From Cryphonectria parasitica EP155 (Eukaryota; Ascomycota; Sordariomycetes; Diaporthales; Cryphonectriaceae), in contig NW_024468911.1 of the NCBI RefSeq assembly GCF_011745365.1, positions 1,544,759-1,608,758 of the forward strand: 64,000 bases of DNA. Reading direction: 5' to 3'. The notes beneath the pieces were generated by a model. It had not been told where the DNA came from, made no database searches, and saw nothing but the letters and a program-made list of their open reading frames with translations. Every line of letters begins with the position of its first letter. The stretch's first letter is position 1. Shown here one piece after another: positions 58,970 to 64,000 of the stretch. Both the position numbers and the translations under genes were made by a program.

Positions 58970-60700
58970 TCAAATAGTACCTGAGACACTTCCATTTCCT
59001 TCCCCATTGGCCAGCACTTTATCAAGGCCCTGCTCCTTCAGCAGAGTTTCCGCATCGAACACCATCTCGACCATGACAGCCTGGCGATTGCTGTCGTTGA
59101 GAGCAAACTTTGTCCTTCCCGCCACAATGAAGTTATCACGGTGTTCATAGTGTTCCCAGGGCCCGGGATCTTGGTAAAATGGCCACGATGCCCGCCACTG
59201 GTCGAGGTATTCGTGCTGTTTCATTTCGGCCGGGATGTCCACCAGCACGCACATCCACTGGCTGCCCCCGCGGTCCAAAGTATGGGCCAAGTGAACGCCT
59301 ATCCTGCTTGCCTCGCTCGCTCCCTGTCCACCGGCAGCAGCCTGATATACTAATAGGCCGTGGGCAATGCCATCTTCTTGGTTGTGTGGGTTGAAAAAGC
59401 TCGTGCTCCGCCGGAGGGCCTCTGAGGGAAAGGCGTCCACAAGCTGGTAGTTCCCCATGCCCCGAGGAAATGTCAACAGGAACCCAGATCTGCGCTTGAC
59501 CTCATCAAACTTCTCCTCCCCAAAGTCCGAGTCGTGGCTGAAGATTGGATATACCCGAGTGAAGTGCGAGATGAGGTACTTTGTCTGCTTAGGCGTCGTC
59601 AAATCCTCGATCTTTTCTTTGAACCCCCGGGTGTATACTGCCGAAAGCAAACTCCGGATGAGGCTCACAGGCTCTCGTGCCCGCATGTAGACGCCATCCT
59701 TTCCGAGGAGGGGCACACAGATCCGACTTCTTGCGGCACCCCTTTTGCTCTGCGTCTCGGCGCAATTGAGCACAGCAATCACCCAATATGGCGAGAGCGT
59801 CTGGATCAGCGGCGTCCTGATGGAAAGACCAGCATTTCGCAGCGAGAATTTGGGAGTGAGTGTCAGACTCAACAGTGGCTGTATATTTCTCATGTTGCGG
59901 AATAGATCAGGGTGGTCGGCGAGGAGGGAGTTCTGAGATTGCCTTGTGTCAAAGGCAAGGAAGCTGTGATCGCCCGAGGTTCGTATGATCTCCTCCTGCA
60001 GCCTGATGAATGCTTTCATCCCCTCCCCATATATCGGGGACAGGTGGATATCAAAGATCCCCAGGAGGCAGTATGCCATATCCTCGGGTCGCGTCGTCGC
60101 CCTGTCGGCTGCCCAAGACATTCGCTGAGCAATCGAGTATCTTCTCAGCGGCTTCTGCTCCCTGTCACGGAGGCACAGTGCGTCTATACCTGTAACATCC
60201 GACAAGAAACTCGAGTTTGCTTTCTTGGTTCCCAGCATCTGCCAGGACTGGGAGAAGAAGACCACACGGTCCGGGGCGATGAGCTCCTGGAGTGTCCACC
60301 CTCTAGAAAACCACTTGCTTGACCCCATCAGCTCGAGCCTGCCGATGCCCTCGGGCGGCTCGTCCGGTATATCAGCAAGATACACATAGCAGACCACCGC
60401 CCTCTCGTACCACGCAAACATCGAGTTGATGGCTTCCGACAGCTCCGCTGAGCTCTCCTTGTCGATGCACGCCGTGTCCACCCAGACGTAGCCGATGTCA
60501 TCGCGACGAGCTTGTTCGCACGTCGCAAGTATCTTTGCGAACCCGGGCTTCTTGGCCTTGCGCAGTCGTGTCAGCCGTGAGCGCCACTGCGCAAAGGTTG
60601 CCTCTGCTTCACCCCATGTGTGCGATAGAATGGCATACTTCGGGGCTCTGGACGAGACAAACTCTTCAATCTGCAGAGTGCGTGTGTTGATGAGTCGCAT
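58970..60700 (-). CDS. HET-domain (heterokaryon incompatibility-like) protein
   Basis: Member of the expanded fungal HET family; founding members trigger cell death on non-self fusion, but most members are untested. One exon, 576 aa from the ATG at 60700. The domain begins at once: MRLINTRTLQIEEF, YAILSHTWGEAEATF (HET block 1), GYVWVDTACIDKESSAELSEAI (block 2), and SKWFSRGWTLQELIAP (block 3). After it come MSWAADRATTRPEDMAYCLLGIF and the YGEGMKAFIRLQEEI signature of the common HET/ankyrin-type proteins. The C-terminal half (about 310-576) has no repeats, NACHT or ankyrin that I can see. An upstream open stretch of 95 codons is Leu-rich, not family-like, and was left out. Function in incompatibility is not shown. 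Confidence 0.9.
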   Translation of the reverse strand: MRLINTRTLQIEEFVSSRAPKYAILSHTWGEAEATFAQWRSRLTRLRKAKKPGFAKILATCEQARRDDIGYVWVDTACIDKESSAELSEAINSMFAWYERAVVCYVYLADIPDEPPEGIGRLELMGSSKWFSRGWTLQELIAPDRVVFFSQSWQMLGTKKANSSFLSDVTGIDALCLRDREQKPLRRYSIAQRMSWAADRATTRPEDMAYCLLGIFDIHLSPIYGEGMKAFIRLQEEIIRTSGDHSFLAFDTRQSQNSLLADHPDLFRNMRNIQPLLSLTLTPKFSLRNAGLSIRTPLIQTLSPYWVIAVLNCAETQSKRGAARSRICVPLLGKDGVYMRAREPVSLIRSLLSAVYTRGFKEKIEDLTTPKQTKYLISHFTRVYPIFSHDSDFGEEKFDEVKRRSGFLLTFPRGMGNYQLVDAFPSEALRRSTSFFNPHNQEDGIAHGLLVYQAAAGGQGASEASRIGVHLAHTLDRGGSQWMCVLVDIPAEMKQHEYLDQWRASWPFYQDPGPWEHYEHRDNFIVAGRTKFALNDSNRQAVMVEMVFDAETLLKEQGLDKVLANGEGNGSVSGTI

Positions 60701-61455
60701 GTTGGCATGGTGTTGACATGATGAAAGAAGCAGAAACGAAAGAAGAAAGAATAGAAGGGGAAAAACCGGCTTGGAGGTCGCTTTGATGGTTCTCGCGGAT
60801 TGCTCGCCGTGAATTTGTTGCAATGGAAGAAGACGACATCCCAAGGGAGGGCGTAGGAAGAGCCAAGAAATAGGGTAGTGTCGCCTAAAACAGGAAAGTA
60901 ACCGAGATGATCGGAGACCCAGAGCTGCAGGTACAAGTGCTTGCAGCAGTCTCCCCGTCCAAGCCCCATTCCTCCGTGGCAACATCAGCTCGACTCACAG
61001 AGACCATTGCACGTAAGCTTACTGTTGACTAAACTGGAACAACTTAACTGGGTCGCAAGCTACTACAGTACTTGAAGTTTTCACCAAGCCGTCGTCCGGA
61101 CATAGGTAGAGACGCCCTTTTTCTTTTTGGGGGGTTTTGGGGGGGGGGGGGGGTTGTCTCTTCAATCATAAATTCCGGAGGTTCTTGAATCATTTATGAT
61201 TCTCTCACACAACTGCTAAGGGACTTATTCACTGACCTGGCATGTTGTACATACAAGTAGTATTTATCCCTGCAGGTCTTGATTTATGCAGCTAGAATTA
61301 TGAGATGGCATAGATGAACAATTATGCCTCTTGATTCGAGGTTGCAATGATTCCTCTTTCCTCATTTCCTCCCCATTTAATTGAATTTGGATACCCTCAC
61401 AGTATCCTCAGATTCCTCGACTGGTTTCCCCGAGTCTATCAATCCTGTGATGGAC
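60701..61455. other. Intergenic region with a long poly(G) tract
   Basis: Contains G runs at 61129-61134 and 61139-61153 separated by TTTT, the longest in the window. They lie between the HET gene promoter and the end of the next minus-strand gene. Nothing else is recognised. Confidence 0.5.
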
Positions 61456-62448
61456 TCAAACATCCATGAGAATCACTACCTTGCCCCGTGTACGCCCCGT
61501 GTTAAGCCTCTCAAACGCTTCCACGACTTGAAGAAAAGTAAATGTGCTGTCAATGATGACCTTATCCCTAGGCAGGCGGACGAGGTCTTCCAAGAAAGAG
61601 TGTTTGACAGCCAGGTTCACGCAGGTATACGAACGACCAAGGCCTGCCCTGCCAAGCAGAGCGCGGACGAGCATCTGGGGATTCCATAGATAGATGGCCC
61701 TGCCGCTCATCGCCATCCGGTTCGTCTTGTCGCCAACGACAGTCACGTACCTCTTGGCGATACCGAGACACTCCGTCCCCCCCACAAAATCCATAATGGC
61801 ATCTGGCGCGAATTCCTTGAGTCTCGCAGACACGCTGGTGGCTGTGTAGTCGACAGTGTCGCTCGCGCCCATGCTGCGGACGAGCTCCGCCTTGGGCCCA
61901 GAGCACGAGGCCATCACCGTCCAGCCATGCTGTTTCGCGAGGTAGGTGGCGTACAGGCCGCTGCTGGAGCTGCCTCCCAGGACAGCGACCTTGCCGTTCT
62001 TGACGTATGGCTCGATCTCGGCGACGGTGGTGTGCGCGGTGAGCCAGACGAGCGGGAGGGCGGCGGCCTCGGCCCACGACCAAGCGCTCGGTTTAGAGAC
62101 GACAAGAGATGTCTTGGTGTCTATGCGGATCTGGTCCTGTAGAACGCCCCCGGGAATAAAGGGCGCGAGGCCCAAGACCTCGTCGCCAGCCTGGAAGCCG
62201 GCGTCTTTTCCTGCGTCCTCTACCACTCCCGAGAAGTCCTCGGCTACGCCTTTGTGAGACCGTACGATAAAAGTTGGAAGGTAGGTCCAGAATGAAAACC
62301 CCATCATTTGGGTGTCGACGGGATTTATGGAGGCGGCTTTGACTCGGATGCGAAGTTCTGATGGCTTGAGTTGTCCCACGTCAGAGGGAAGCTCCGATTG
62401 TTGAAGTGCTTTCGGGAACCCTCCGTGAGTATATGTCCAGGCCTTCAT
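61456..62448 (-). CDS. Zinc-type alcohol dehydrogenase-like / quinone oxidoreductase (MDR family)
   Basis: NADPH-dependent medium-chain reductase without catalytic zinc ligands, similar to RTN4IP1/quinone reductases; substrate unknown. One exon, 330 aa from the ATG at 62448 (MKAWTYTHGGFPKAL), which has a better context (AAAAAGATG) and the family start; ATGs at 62502 and 62487 would add 18 or 13 residues. Signatures: VKAASINPVDTQMMG, DFSGVVEDAGKDAGFQAGDEVLGL, a Rossmann loop VLGGSSSSGLYATYLAKQ (Ser-rich in place of the usual Gly-x-Gly-x-x-Gly), then SMGASDTVDYT and the C-terminal GRTRGKVVILMD. Lies beside HET and MFS genes but no cluster is evident. Confidence 0.88.
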   Translation of the reverse strand: MKAWTYTHGGFPKALQQSELPSDVGQLKPSELRIRVKAASINPVDTQMMGFSFWTYLPTFIVRSHKGVAEDFSGVVEDAGKDAGFQAGDEVLGLAPFIPGGVLQDQIRIDTKTSLVVSKPSAWSWAEAAALPLVWLTAHTTVAEIEPYVKNGKVAVLGGSSSSGLYATYLAKQHGWTVMASCSGPKAELVRSMGASDTVDYTATSVSARLKEFAPDAIMDFVGGTECLGIAKRYVTVVGDKTNRMAMSGRAIYLWNPQMLVRALLGRAGLGRSYTCVNLAVKHSFLEDLVRLPRDKVIIDSTFTFLQVVEAFERLNTGRTRGKVVILMDV

Positions 62449-63506
62449 CTTTTTACCTGTGCCGATCAACGTGGGTGAATGATGCATTGGTACACGAATC
62501 ATTCGACCTCTGACTGGTGGCGCACCTCAAGGGCTGTTATTGATGTTTTGAATGGTCGACTGGTCCAGGTTCCTACCCCCCCCCCCCCCTTTCTTTCCGG
62601 GGGGAAGAAGGAAGCACATATCCAAATAATTATAGACGCAGAGTCACAAGTTGAACGGCGTAACATTACCATGTTACCATGAAGATTAGTAGATAAATCG
62701 GAGAAAGATTTTCGGACCGGTCCAAGAAGACGTCCGTGCGATTCCTCAGCAACTGCCGGCACAATTCGATTCCGCTCGATCCATCCGTTGTGCTGGATCA
62801 CGGGTGCCGAGCCCCGGAGCACTAAATCACAGTCTCTCAGCTTTCGATGAGATAGGTAGGTTTTCGATTCAGTATCTTGTAAGCAAATATCCTTTTTTTT
62901 TTTTTTTTTTTCACTTTAAGAAGAATTATCTCGTTCCTTGGGAAATACGTTGTGTCTATGAATGTAGTGCATGTTGTTTAGATGGTTGTGCAATTAGCAA
63001 TAGGAATTAGACAGGCGTGAGCGCACCAAGGACTATGAACAGTTTATTTCCATTTGCAAATCGCAAACCATCTGGTAGGAGCCAACTCTGCATATACGAT
63101 GTATCTTTAATTCTGGATCTGAGCATGTACTCGAACAATACACTGCGAATGAGGTCAAATATTCAGCCGTTAGAAGTGGCCCACCATTGTCATCTGCGCG
63201 TATTACCTTCACTCTGGCTGTCTCTCGGTGCTCGCTGCCCGAGTCCGCACCATACAGCGTGTCTTCTAAGCAAGCATGTACGTTCATTACAGGATAATAT
63301 TTCGTGCATCCATCTCATCAGCCGTGGACGATCATCCCTTCACCAGAGCATAAATGAATAATACCCCTTGCTTCTTTCGTTCGTGCTTGAAGCTCGTCAC
63401 ACCAATTACTGGCTTCCCGCGATTCGAGCAGCCTCGATATCCCCTACAATTCTCTAGTGAGCCCACGCCGAGCAGCACGGTCTGCAGAACATCCGCTTAG
63501 TTGACA
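62449..63506. other. Divergent intergenic region
   Basis: Contains a C run (62576-62589) and a T run (62893-62911). No gene is supported. It should hold the promoters of the oxidoreductase (-) and the MFS gene (+). Confidence 0.5.
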
Positions 63507-64000
63507 ATGAATACGGTCGCCTGGGATCACAACAACAAAGACGAAGCAGGTGGAGAGCCTACAAATGGCGTAATGGAAGTGAGGTCTGCTTCCATCGATC
63601 AGTCTGTTGCCTCCAGAGGCCAGCCAGACTTTAGGCCGGAGAAAGTTGCAGATGGCGAGCTCGAAACCGGTGCCACCGACAAAAAGAAAGACGCCGCGGC
63701 GACTCTGGGTACCGACCAAGATGGCAAAGACGACAGTGCATTCCCACGCGGCATCAAGCTTGCATTGATCCTCGGGTCATCCTATTTGAGCATGTTCCTA
63801 GTAGCTCTGGTAAGCTTCATTCGGACTTCTGCTGGTCTAGTTTGGATTTCTGTTGCCACTCCGGTGCTTCCCAGTACCTTTTTTCACACAAAATCAACCC
63901 TCAATTAGTGTCGTGTGGTATTTCCCCTGAAGTTCACTCTGGCATGAAGCAACAGGAAACAACTACTTACCATTTGGGTATAAACTCAGGATCGACTCAT
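63507..64000 (+). CDS. MFS transporter, 14-TM DHA2-like, 5' part only (cut by window end)
   Basis: Only the start of the gene is in the window. Exon 1 63507-63809 encodes 101 residues: a hydrophilic acidic N-terminus (about 80 aa) and the start of TM1 (GIKLALILGSSYLSMFLVAL). An intron of 180 nt (GTAAGC..CTCAG) leads to exon 2 at 63990, which begins GATCGACTCAT (Asp-Arg-Leu). This gives the joined text VALDRL, the usual ALDRTIIATA motif of drug:H+ antiporter family 2 transporters. The rest lies beyond the edge. Substrate unknown. Confidence 0.75.

Noticed and set aside
60701..60985. N-terminal 95-residue extension of the HET protein
   Set aside because: Leu/Arg-rich text unlike the family; the HET family start MRLINT is at 60700.
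56288..62448. Secondary-metabolite cluster formed by the MFS, HET and oxidoreductase genes
   Set aside because: No backbone synthase, regulator or P450 is present between them; the only PKS text is the dead fragment 20 kb away.

Overview
This is a nuclear segment of a filamentous ascomycete genome (Pezizomycotina; the gene families suggest Sordariomycetes, but I cannot name a genus). The evidence is short 50-100 nt GT-AG introns with CTAAC/CTGAC-type branch points, fungus-specific families (HET domain, RTA1, PS-DH type polyketide synthase, APSES/Bqt4, CorA-like giant protein), no operons, and gene-poor spacers rich in microsatellites and poly(C)/poly(G) tracts. All exon joins were worked out by eye from splice signals, reading-frame phase and family conservation; no computation was run.

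Layout. 1.8-5.6 kb: protein kinase C (+). 6.1-7.5 kb: mitochondrial She9/Mdm33 protein (-). 8.8-10 kb: short-chain dehydrogenase (+). 10.3-15.4 kb: a 1614-residue CorA-like membrane protein (-). 17.9-19.0 kb: secreted GH43 arabinanase-like enzyme (+). 20.4-21.3 kb: unrecognised 263-residue protein (-). 21.6-22.7 kb: decayed Ty1/copia-like sequence. 22.9-24.4 kb: cytosolic-type aspartate aminotransferase (-). 25.9-27.0 kb: Ufe1/syntaxin-18 SNARE (-). 28.9-31.0 kb: DHA1-type MFS transporter (+). 31.2-35.8 kb: AT-rich accessory island with a xylellain-like cysteine peptidase (-) divergent from a two-repeat beta-rich protein (+), with direct repeats between them. 35.8-37.8 kb: broken remnant of a type I polyketide synthase (AT and DH pieces). 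38.4-40.8 kb: zinc-knuckle/proline-rich/RS protein (-). 43.4-44.6 kb: Ppg1 phosphatase (+). 45.4-47.3 kb: RhoGDI (-) with a 1.2 kb intron. 49.4-50.8 kb: Bqt4-like inner nuclear membrane protein (+). 52.1-53.5 kb: 3-hydroxyisobutyrate dehydrogenase (+). 54.6-56.1 kb: RTA1-like seven-TM protein (+). 56.3-57.9 kb: sugar-porter MFS (-). 59.0-60.7 kb: HET-domain protein (-). 61.5-62.4 kb: zinc-type alcohol dehydrogenase-like oxidoreductase (-). 63.5 kb to the end: 5' part of another MFS transporter (+), cut by the window edge.

How the genes work together. Most are unrelated housekeeping genes. PKC and RhoGDI both belong to the Rho1/cell-integrity circuit, but they lie 40 kb apart, so I infer no cluster. 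The accessory material is concentrated in three places: the copia relic; the island from 31.2 to 37.8 kb, where the peptidase, its divergent beta-repeat partner and the dead PKS lie side by side; and the HET/transporter/oxidoreductase end. The best candidate for an undescribed system is the divergent peptidase plus beta-repeat pair. The pairing is an inference from position and composition only.
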